Assembly (NCBI RefSeq): GCF_009659535.1
Contig: NZ_VJZZ01000015.1
Span: forward strand, 1 to 64,000
DNA from: Aggregicoccus sp. 17bor-14
Lineage (GTDB): Bacteria; Myxococcota; Myxococcia; Myxococcales; Myxococcaceae
Direction of reading: 5' to 3'
Length of the DNA: 64,000 bases
This document shows positions 53,568 through 60,547 of this stretch, piece after piece (position 1 is the first letter of the stretch; every line of letters starts with the position of its first letter). The notes below the pieces were generated by a model. It was not told the origin of the DNA. It saw only the letters and a program-made list of their open reading frames with translations, and did not search any database. The position numbers and the translations under genes were made by a program.

Positions 53568-53797
53568 TGCGACCCGTGAAGAGGCCGGCGCGCGCTCCGC
53601 GCCGCAGCGAGCGCGGCCAGGCGATGCTCGAGTACTCGGTCGTCACCTGGTTCCTGGTGATGGCGCTCGCGCTCGGCGCCTCGGTGCGCATCGAGTGGAC
53701 CGACGACGTGAAGGGCAGCGTCATCGAGCTGTTCCTGCGCAGCTACCAGACCTACTACGACTCCTACCTGTTCGTGCTGAACCTGCCCATCCCGTGA
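53567..53797 (+). CDS. Flp-type major prepilin candidate
   Basis: A 76-residue protein with a 17-residue basic leader ending in Gly17 followed by QAMLEY. This is the exact GxxxxEY processing signal of Flp/class IVb prepilins (Glu at +5, Tyr at +6), then a 21-residue hydrophobic helix (SVVTWFLVMALALGASVRI). The mature peptide is about 59 residues, as expected of a Flp major pilin. The ATG at 53567 overlaps the upstream stop. A prepilin peptidase gene is not in the window. Confidence 0.82.
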   Translation: MRPVKRPARAPRRSERGQAMLEYSVVTWFLVMALALGASVRIEWTDDVKGSVIELFLRSYQTYYDSYLFVLNLPIP

Positions 53798-54561
53798 GAA
53801 GCGCCTCCCCGTCCCGCGCCGCGGCCTCGCCGCTCGCGCTGCGCGTCCTCCACGCGCTCGTCTTCCTCGCGCTCGCGGCGCCCGTGCTCTGGGGCAGTGC
53901 GCCCGAGTGGCGCCACCTCGCGCACGCGCTCTCGCAGCCCTTCCACGCGGGCGCGCCGCCCAGTGCCGCGCTGCTCGCGGGGGCGCTGCTCGCCGCGGCG
54001 GGCGCGCTGCGGCTGCTCGGGGGGCTCGTGCGGGGCCGCTCCGCGCCGCTGTGGGCCTCGGGCGCGGTGCTCACGGCGCTGCTGCTCGCGTGGGCCGCAC
54101 AGGGGCGCGGCGCGGGCACCGGGCTGGAGCGCTCGGAGGCGCGCGCGAACCTCGCGTTCCTGCAGGTGGGGCGGCGCGTGCACCTCGCGATGGTGGGCGC
54201 ACTCCAGAAGGACGGCGAGGTCGCCCGCGACGAGGCCACGTGGGCGCGAGCGCTCGCGGGCGCCACGGCGCGCGAGGACCGCGTGCGCGACCGTCTCCTG
54301 CGAGCGCAGCCGCCGCGGGTGCGCGTCACCGCTGCTGCGGACGCCGTGCCCGAGGGCCTCGTCCCGGGCGAAGTGCTGGTCTGGGTGTCCCCGGACGGGG
54401 CCACCTTCGAGCTGCGGCTCGCAGGCTTCGCGCCCGACGGGGGACAGCCTGCGCTCCTGATGGATCCGGAGACGCATGGAGCGCTCGTGCTCAAGGGGCT
54501 GTTCAACCCGGATCTGCCGCGCGCTTCCGAGCCCGCGTCCGTGCTCCCGGCGGTGCCATGA
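53794..54561 (+). CDS. membrane protein of unknown function in the Tad-like operon
   Basis: A 255-residue protein with about three N-terminal membrane helices (VLHALVFLALAAPVLWG, AALLAGALLAAAGALRLLGGLV, LWASGAVLTALLLAWAA) and a cytoplasmic or periplasmic C-terminal domain of about 130 residues (FLQVGRRVHLAMVGALQKDGEVARDEATW; VLVWVSPDGATFELRLAGF). The GTG at 53794 overlaps the Flp-pilin stop by four bases (GTGA). No family is recognised. It ends the first half of the cluster, before a 222-base gap and a new promoter. Confidence 0.75.
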   Translation: MRSASPSRAAASPLALRVLHALVFLALAAPVLWGSAPEWRHLAHALSQPFHAGAPPSAALLAGALLAAAGALRLLGGLVRGRSAPLWASGAVLTALLLAWAAQGRGAGTGLERSEARANLAFLQVGRRVHLAMVGALQKDGEVARDEATWARALAGATAREDRVRDRLLRAQPPRVRVTAAADAVPEGLVPGEVLVWVSPDGATFELRLAGFAPDGGQPALLMDPETHGALVLKGLFNPDLPRASEPASVLPAVP

Positions 54562-54598
54562 GGCCGTTTTCCCGGCTCCAGCGCGCATGCCGCAGTGC

Positions 54599-54608
54599 TG
54601 CAATTGCA
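54599..54608. promoter_or_regulatory. TGCAATTGCA palindrome upstream of the cpaB promoter
   Basis: A perfect 10-base palindrome in otherwise GC-rich DNA, 46 bases upstream of the -35 box of cpaB. Its position and symmetry suit an activator or repressor site for a dimeric regulator; a chance palindrome is possible. Confidence 0.4.
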
Positions 54609-54654
54609 ACTGGGCGGCAAGACGCACGGCGTTCATGGAATGGGGACGCGCGCT

Positions 54655-54684
54655 TTGACACCCTCGAAGCGCGCTCGCTAGCAT
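54655..54684 (+). promoter_or_regulatory. strong sigma-70 promoter of the cpaB-tadB-tadC operon
   Basis: TTGACA (54655-54660, a perfect -35), 18 bases, TAGCAT (54679-54684). It is the closest match to consensus in the window and starts the second half of the Tad-like cluster with a leader of about 90 bases. Confidence 0.65.
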
Positions 54685-54783
54685 CGAGCAGCACGCTCGC
54701 GGCGCAGCGCTCCCCGCATCGTCGTCTCATCGACTCAACTGCCCGCCTCGTCCCTGCGGGCGCGCCTCTGGAGAACTCGAGCC

Positions 54784-55605
54784 ATGCTGAAGGGTAAGAC
54801 CCCCCTCGTCGTCGCCCTCGTGCTCGGCCTGTTCGCGGGCGTGCTCGCGTACACGGCCCTGAAGACGAAGGAAGCGGCGGTGCGCAAGGGCTGGACGCCG
54901 GTGATGGTGGTGGTGGCCAAGCAGGACATCCCGCAGGGCACCGTGGTGACCGCGGACATGATGGCCAACCGCAAGGTGCCCGAGCAGTTCGTGACCTCGT
55001 CCGTGGTGAAGCCGGAGTCCGCGAGCTACGTGGAGGGCAGCAAGGTGCTGGTCCCGCTGCAGGCGGGCGACCCGCTCTTGTGGAGCCAGTTCGCGAGCAA
55101 CAAGGGTGGCGAGCGCCTCAGCACCAAGGTGCAGAAGAAGGGGCGCGCGATCACCATCGATGCGAGCCCGAAGACCTCGGTGGGCGGGTGGATCCGCCCC
55201 AACGATCACGTGGACCTCATCGGCACCTTCCGCGACCCGCAGAGCAACGACACGGTGTCGGTGACGCTGCTGCAGAACATCATCGTGCTGGCTACCGGGA
55301 AGATCACCGGCACCACCAACGTGAACCTGCTGCCCGAGGCGGACCGCGACTACAACAACATCACGCTGCTGGTCATCCCCGAGGAGGCGGAGATCATCAC
55401 GCTCGCGCAGGAGCTCGGCAGCCTCACGGTGAGCCTGCGCAACGAGGACGACGTGGACATGATCGAGGAGCGCGGCCGCGCGACGATCAGCACGCTGCTC
55501 TCGGGCGAGCGCACGCGCGTGCTCGAGCAGCGGCGCCAGGAGGTCATCCAGATCATCAAGGGCTCGGGCGAGCACAGCGCGGTGGGAAGCCGCAGCGCGC
55601 CGTAG
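54784..55605 (+). CDS. cpaB: CpaB/RcpC-type Flp pilus assembly protein
   Basis: A 273-residue protein with one N-terminal membrane helix (LVVALVLGLFAGVLAYTAL) and an SAF domain (MVVVAKQDIPQGTVVTADMM, VPLQAGDPLLWSQF) as in CpaB/RcpC. The C-terminal half is the RcpC-like domain (NDHVDLIGTF, NNITLLVIPEEAE). CpaB is an inner-membrane/periplasmic component of Tad pilus and Tad-like secretion systems. The usual neighbours cpaC, cpaE and cpaF are missing: tadB follows after 27 bases. Confidence 0.9.
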   Translation: MLKGKTPLVVALVLGLFAGVLAYTALKTKEAAVRKGWTPVMVVVAKQDIPQGTVVTADMMANRKVPEQFVTSSVVKPESASYVEGSKVLVPLQAGDPLLWSQFASNKGGERLSTKVQKKGRAITIDASPKTSVGGWIRPNDHVDLIGTFRDPQSNDTVSVTLLQNIIVLATGKITGTTNVNLLPEADRDYNNITLLVIPEEAEIITLAQELGSLTVSLRNEDDVDMIEERGRATISTLLSGERTRVLEQRRQEVIQIIKGSGEHSAVGSRSAP

Positions 55606-55632
55606 CCCGTCGCCCTCGCGAGCGCGCTCCCC

Positions 55633-56478
55633 ATGCTCTCCGGACTCGTCCTCCTCCTCGTCACCGGCTCGGTCTTCTTCTTTAGCCTGGTCATCGCGAC
55701 CGTGCTGGCGAAGGCGTACGAGCAGTACCAGGAGCGCTACGTCGTCAAGTCGATGAACGACTTGAGCGACATGTTCCTGTTCATCGACCCGCGCCAGATG
55801 CTCGCGCTCAACGTGGCGTGCATGTGCCTGCTGGGGATCCTGAGCTACGTGCTCTTCAATCCTCTGCTGTGCATCGTGGCCACGGTGTTCGGCTTCTTCC
55901 TGCCGATGCTGCTGGTGCGCCACTACCGCAAGCGGCGCATCAAGAAGTTCAACGTGCAGCTGGTGGACGCGCTGCAGGCCATGGCGAACGCCTTCAAGGC
56001 GGGGCTCACCTTCCCCCAGGCCATCGAGACGGTGTCGAAGGAGGCGCTCGCGCCGCTGGGCCAGGAGTTCGGGCTCTTCGTGAAGGAGATCAAGCTGGGC
56101 GTCCCCATGGAGGACGCGCTGATGAACATGGGCCGGCGCGTGGGCAGCGACGACCTGGAGCTGGTGGTGGTGGCCACGAACATCTCGCGCCAGCTGGGCG
56201 GGAACATGGCGGAGATGTTCGAGACCATCTCCAACGTCATCCGCGAGCGCTTCCGGCTCGAGGGGAAGATCGACGCGCTCACCAGCCAGGGAAAGCTGCA
56301 GGGGTGGATCGTGGCGGCGATGCCGCTGGTGCTGGGGCTGGTGCTCAACGCCATGCGCCCGGACCTGATGCAGCCGATGCTCGAGCACCTCTTCGGCTAC
56401 GTGCTGGTGACGCTGGTGGCGGTGATGGAGGTCCTCGGGGTCCTCATCATCCGGCGCATCGTGAACATCGACATCTAG
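55633..56478 (+). CDS. tadB: TadB-type inner-membrane platform protein
   Basis: A 281-residue protein with two N-terminal helices, a cytoplasmic type II secretion system F domain (about 115-240: VQLVDALQAMANAFKAGLTFPQAIETVSKEALAPLGQEF) and C-terminal helices (IVAAMPLVLGLVLNAM, GYVLVTLVAVMEVLGVLIIRRI). TadB and TadC form the membrane platform on which the motor ATPase acts. It is followed by tadC after 16 bases. Confidence 0.93.
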   Translation: MLSGLVLLLVTGSVFFFSLVIATVLAKAYEQYQERYVVKSMNDLSDMFLFIDPRQMLALNVACMCLLGILSYVLFNPLLCIVATVFGFFLPMLLVRHYRKRRIKKFNVQLVDALQAMANAFKAGLTFPQAIETVSKEALAPLGQEFGLFVKEIKLGVPMEDALMNMGRRVGSDDLELVVVATNISRQLGGNMAEMFETISNVIRERFRLEGKIDALTSQGKLQGWIVAAMPLVLGLVLNAMRPDLMQPMLEHLFGYVLVTLVAVMEVLGVLIIRRIVNIDI

Positions 56479-56494
56479 GGGCAGGGCCGGCGCG

Positions 56495-57379
56495 ATGGAG
56501 ATCCTCTCGAACATGATGCTGGGCACGGCGGCGGTGGCGGTGGCCGCCTCCGTGAGCCTGCTGGGCCACGGCCTGTACCAGAGCTACCTGGGGCGCCTGC
56601 TCACCGAGGTGCGCGAGGAGTCCTCGGGCGGCGTGAAGGGCGCCGGCATGGTGCTGGTGCGCAAGCTGGGCGTGGTGAACCGGCGCTTCATGACGCCAGC
56701 CTACGAGGCGCGCGTGCGCCGCAGCCTGGTGAAGGGCGGCGACCCGCAGGCCTACAAGCCCGAGGACATCCTCGCGCTGCAGGAGCTCTCCGCGGTGGTG
56801 GGGCTCTTCGCCGGGCTCATCCTGGTGAACGGGGTGGGGCAGAGCCTGGGCTGGAGCGTGCTCTTCCTCCTGCTCGGCGCCTACTACCCGCTGCTCTGGG
56901 TGAGCGATCAGGTGAAGAAGCGCCACCTGCTCATCGGGCGCGCGCTGCCCTACAGCCTGGACCTGCTCACGCTCTCGGTGGAGGCGGGCCTGGACTTCAC
57001 CGGCGCGCTCGCGAAGGTGGTGGAGAAGGGCAAGGACGGCCCGCTCAAGGAGGAGCTGCAGCTGGTGCTCAAGCAGCTGAAGATGGGCAAGACGCGCGAG
57101 GAGGCGCTCAAGTCGATGATCGCCCGGGTGGACCTGCCCGCGCTCACCACCTTCGTCACCGCGCTCATCCAGGCGGACAAGATGGGCACCAGCCTGGGCA
57201 AGGTGCTGCGCATCCAGTCCACCCAGATGCGCATCGACCGCACACAGCGCGCCGAGAAGCTCGCGGGCGAGGCGCCGGTCAAGATGCTCTTCCCGCTCAT
57301 CGCGTGCATCTTCCCCACGGTGTTCATGGTCCTGTTCGGGCCCATCGTGTTCAAGATGCTCTTCGGGCAGATGGAGTAG
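56495..57379 (+). CDS. tadC: TadC-type inner-membrane platform protein
   Basis: A 294-residue protein, partner of TadB. It has an N-terminal helix, two central helices (LSAVVGLFAGLILVN; VLFLLLGAYYPLLWV), a T2SSF domain (LPYSLDLLTLSVEAGLDFTGALAKVVEKGK, RVDLPALTTFVTALIQADKMGTSLG) and last helices (MLFPLIACIFPTVFMVLFGPIVF). It has the normal length for the family. The next gene, encoding an FHA protein, starts six bases downstream. Confidence 0.93.
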   Translation: MEILSNMMLGTAAVAVAASVSLLGHGLYQSYLGRLLTEVREESSGGVKGAGMVLVRKLGVVNRRFMTPAYEARVRRSLVKGGDPQAYKPEDILALQELSAVVGLFAGLILVNGVGQSLGWSVLFLLLGAYYPLLWVSDQVKKRHLLIGRALPYSLDLLTLSVEAGLDFTGALAKVVEKGKDGPLKEELQLVLKQLKMGKTREEALKSMIARVDLPALTTFVTALIQADKMGTSLGKVLRIQSTQMRIDRTQRAEKLAGEAPVKMLFPLIACIFPTVFMVLFGPIVFKMLFGQME

Positions 57380-57385
57380 GCGCGC

Positions 57386-58774
57386 GTGGGCTACTCGCTG
57401 CGGATCTCGAAGGGGGAGCAGGCGGGGCGCGAGCTCGCGCTCGGGCAGGGCGAGCTGCGCATCGGACGCGGGCCGGAGAACGAGCTCGTGCTGCCGGACG
57501 CGGGGGTGTCGCGCCGCCACGCGCGCATCTATGCGCAAGGTGGAGCGCTGCTGGTGGAGGACGTGGGCAGCGCGAACGGCACCGAGCTCAACGGCGTGCT
57601 GCTCGAGGGCCCGCAGGCGCTCGAGGACGGCGACTGCATCTGCCTGGGGCCCGTGGAGCTGGTCTTCTCCCACGCCGCAGCGGACAGCACGCGCATCCTC
57701 GCCGCGGCCGAGGTGCGCCCGCGCGCGCCTGCCCGCGCCGCGGCGCTGGAGACCGTGACGCCGCGCCCCGGTGCGAAGCTGCCTGCCGGGGCGGCGGCAC
57801 GCACCGAGGCACCGCTTGAGACAGCTCCCACCGCCGCCGAGCGCGCCCGCCGGCGCCGTGCGGTGAGCGGCACCCTGGGCGGGCAGCTGCGCCTCGCGTG
57901 GGAGGGGTTGGATCGCCGGGGCAAGTCGGTCGCGGGTGCGCTCGCGCTCGCCGCGCTGCTCGCCATGGCGGGAACGCTGGTGGCGCTGTTCCAGCCGCGC
58001 AGCGCCGCGCGAGAGGAGCTCGGCCCCGAGCCCACGCAGCTCACGGCCACGCCCCTGCGCGGCTCCTTCGGCCTCGGGGACGGGGTGACGTGGGAGCGGC
58101 CGGACATGAAGGTGTTCACCTTCGAGTTCACCGCGCCCACGCGCGCCGTGGCGCTGCTGCGCTACCAGGCGAGCGGCATCTCGAAGGACGAGGTGAGCGT
58201 CAGCGTCAACGGCATCGACCAGGGCTGGGTCCCGCCGGACGCGGGCGGCGCCTCCGAGCGCGAGCTGGAGCTGGTGCTCCCGCCCTCGGCGCTGCACCGC
58301 AACGCGCGCAACCAGCTCATCTTCGACAACGTGAAGAACCCGCCGGGCCACGAGCCCTGGCGCATCGAGGGGCTGCGGGTGGAGATCATCCCCGTGCCCG
58401 AGCTGCCGCCCGCGGAGCTGCTCGCGAGCGCGCGCGAGTCGGTGGCCAAGGCGCGCGCCTACGACGTGCAGCGCGCGGCGGGGAGCGAGAACCTCTTTCG
58501 CGCCTGGAAGAACTACCGCTTCGCGTGGGTGACGCTCGAGGCCCTGGACGAGCGCCCCGAGCTGTACCGGGACGTGCGCTACGCGCTCGCCCAGGTGAGC
58601 GCCGACCTGGACCGGGAGTGCGCGCGGCTGATGCTGGAATTCCAGCGAGGGGTGCAGTACCGGGACGCGAAGGCGGTGCGCGAGGCCTTCGAGGACGTGC
58701 TGCGGCACTTCCCTACGACCGAGCATCGCTGCCACACTCTCGCACTCGAACAGCGAAACCGGTACGCGCTGTAG
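57386..58774 (+). CDS. FHA-domain membrane protein of the Tad-like operon
   Basis: A 462-residue protein with an N-terminal FHA domain (about 1-95: LRIGRGPENELVLPDAGVSRRHARI, NGTELNGVLL), which binds phospho-threonine peptides, a linker, one membrane helix near 193-213 (VAGALALAALLAMAGTLVALF) and an extracytoplasmic beta-rich domain with a helical end. The GTG at 57386 gives a complete FHA. It probably tethers a Ser/Thr-kinase-phosphorylated protein to the membrane base of the machine. Confidence 0.88.
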   Translation: MGYSLRISKGEQAGRELALGQGELRIGRGPENELVLPDAGVSRRHARIYAQGGALLVEDVGSANGTELNGVLLEGPQALEDGDCICLGPVELVFSHAAADSTRILAAAEVRPRAPARAAALETVTPRPGAKLPAGAAARTEAPLETAPTAAERARRRRAVSGTLGGQLRLAWEGLDRRGKSVAGALALAALLAMAGTLVALFQPRSAAREELGPEPTQLTATPLRGSFGLGDGVTWERPDMKVFTFEFTAPTRAVALLRYQASGISKDEVSVSVNGIDQGWVPPDAGGASERELELVLPPSALHRNARNQLIFDNVKNPPGHEPWRIEGLRVEIIPVPELPPAELLASARESVAKARAYDVQRAAGSENLFRAWKNYRFAWVTLEALDERPELYRDVRYALAQVSADLDRECARLMLEFQRGVQYRDAKAVREAFEDVLRHFPTTEHRCHTLALEQRNRYAL

Positions 58775-58804
58775 CGCGGCGGCCGGGTTGGAAGGGGTCT
58801 CGCG

Positions 58805-60547
58805 ATGTCCACCGGAACGCCGCCCGTGCGCCGCGGGGCGCGCACGCTCCCGCCCGAGGCGGAGCGTCTCGCGCGCACCGAGCCGAACACCGCCATCGTG
58901 CAGCTGCCCGAGGCGCCGCCCTCCAGCGCGCGCCTGTGCTTCACCGCGGGACCGCGCGCGGGCGAGGAGCTGCAGCTGCCGGAGCTGGACGAGGTGGTGG
59001 TGGGCCGCGCCGTGGACAACCCGGTGGCGATTCCCGACAGCTCGGTGTCGCGCAAGCACGCGCTGTTGCGGCGGGTGGGCGGCGGCTGGGCGGTGAGCGA
59101 CCTGGGCTCGGGCAACGGCACGCTGGTCAACGGCGAGCCGGTCGAGGAGGAGCGCCCGCTCGCGAGCGGCGACACGCTCACCCTGGGTGACTCCGAGCTG
59201 CGCTTCGAGGACGGCGGGCAGGCCACCACCCTGATGACGCTGCCGGCGCGGCTGCCGGTGCCTGCGCCCGTCACGGTGCACGCGGTGCCGATGGCGGACG
59301 CGGGCGGGGGGCCCGCGCGCCCCGGCCCCCGCGTGCGCAGCGCCCGGGCGAGCCGGGCGGCCGCGGCGAGCGCTCCGGAGGCGCAGGCGCTGCGCAAGAA
59401 GCGCCTGATGATCGCGGGCGGCGCGTTCGCGGTCCTGATGCTGCTGCTCATCGGGCTCAAGGCGAAGCTGGATGCGGACGCGCGCCACGCGCAGGAGAGC
59501 GCGCGGGTGGCCGCGGCGCAGCGGGCGCGGCTCGGCGCGCTGTTCCAGGAGAGCAAGAACCTGGTGCGCGAGGGGAAGTGGGCCGAGGCCAAGGCGCGCC
59601 TGGACACGCTCGCCGCCGCCCGGCCGGACTACCCCGGCGTGCAGGACTACCTGGAGCGCGCGGCGAAGGAGGTCCCCAACCAGGCGCACCTCGAGGAGGC
59701 GCGGGGCGCGCTCGCCAAGAGCGCGCTGGGCCCTGCCGCCATGGCGCTCGCGCAGGTGACGCCGGACACCACCCAGTACGACGCGGTGCGCGCGCTGCGC
59801 GCCCAGCTGCTCACGCTCTCCGGGCAGCGGGTGCTGGAGGCGAAGCGCCTGCTGGACGCGCGCGAGCTGGACGCGGCGAAGGCCGTCACGGCGGACGTGC
59901 TCGTGGCCTTCCCCGACCAGCGCGACGCGAAGCTGCTGGACGAGCAGGCCGCGCAGGCCATCCGCCTGCGCGATGCGCCGCCGCCCTCCGCGCAGGGCGC
60001 CGCGCCCAGGCCGTGGGAGCCCGCGGTGGCGCGCTTCATCGATGGGGATCTCACCGGCGCTGCCGCCCTGGCCAACGCCTGCGTGGGGCGCGCCCCGCGC
60101 TGCAAGGCGCTGCTCGGGCAGATGAGCGAGTTCGGGGGCCTGTACCGCAAGCTCGAGGACCTGGACGCGAAGGGGCTCGCACGCCTGCTCGCGCTGGACC
60201 GGGAGATCACGGACGGCCGGGCGAGCAAGATGGCCCGCACTGCGGGTACGCGCGCGGCGAGCATCTTCTACAAGAGCGCCTCGGCGGCGAAGGCGAGCGG
60301 GCAGTGGGGCAAGGCGGGCGAGTACGCGCGGCGCACCCTGCAGGCGGATCCCGGACACGCGGGCGCCTCGAACCTGCTCACGGAGCTTCGCACGCGGGCC
60401 AAGGACCTGTATCTCTCCGCCTACTCCCTCAAGGACACCAGCCCGGACGAGGCGCTCCCGCGCTTTCGCGAGGTGATGCAGATGACGGCACCTGGCGACG
60501 AGACCTACGAGAAGGCCAAGGGCTGGGTGGACAAGCTCTCCCGATGA
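58805..60547 (+). CDS. FHA-domain protein with membrane helix and TPR-like repeats
   Basis: A 580-residue protein. An FHA domain covers about residues 40-130 (VVVGRAVDNPVAIPDSSVSRKHALLRR, LGSGNGTLVNGEPV), and a membrane helix lies near 200-220 (LMIAGGAFAVLMLLLIGL). About 340 residues of helical hairpins (LVREGKWAEAKARLDTLAAARPDYPGVQDYL; YARRTLQADPGHAGASNLLTEL) resemble tetratricopeptide repeats. Its FHA is a paralogue of the one in the preceding gene. The stop overlaps the start of xseA by four bases, linking the cluster to exonuclease VII. Confidence 0.88.
   Translation: MSTGTPPVRRGARTLPPEAERLARTEPNTAIVQLPEAPPSSARLCFTAGPRAGEELQLPELDEVVVGRAVDNPVAIPDSSVSRKHALLRRVGGGWAVSDLGSGNGTLVNGEPVEEERPLASGDTLTLGDSELRFEDGGQATTLMTLPARLPVPAPVTVHAVPMADAGGGPARPGPRVRSARASRAAAASAPEAQALRKKRLMIAGGAFAVLMLLLIGLKAKLDADARHAQESARVAAAQRARLGALFQESKNLVREGKWAEAKARLDTLAAARPDYPGVQDYLERAAKEVPNQAHLEEARGALAKSALGPAAMALAQVTPDTTQYDAVRALRAQLLTLSGQRVLEAKRLLDARELDAAKAVTADVLVAFPDQRDAKLLDEQAAQAIRLRDAPPPSAQGAAPRPWEPAVARFIDGDLTGAAALANACVGRAPRCKALLGQMSEFGGLYRKLEDLDAKGLARLLALDREITDGRASKMARTAGTRAASIFYKSASAAKASGQWGKAGEYARRTLQADPGHAGASNLLTELRTRAKDLYLSAYSLKDTSPDEALPRFREVMQMTAPGDETYEKAKGWVDKLSR

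Noticed and set aside
56447-60358. 1303-residue minus-strand open frame
   Set aside because: It is antisense to tadC and both FHA genes; no motif, composition typical of a reverse complement of GC-rich coding sequence.
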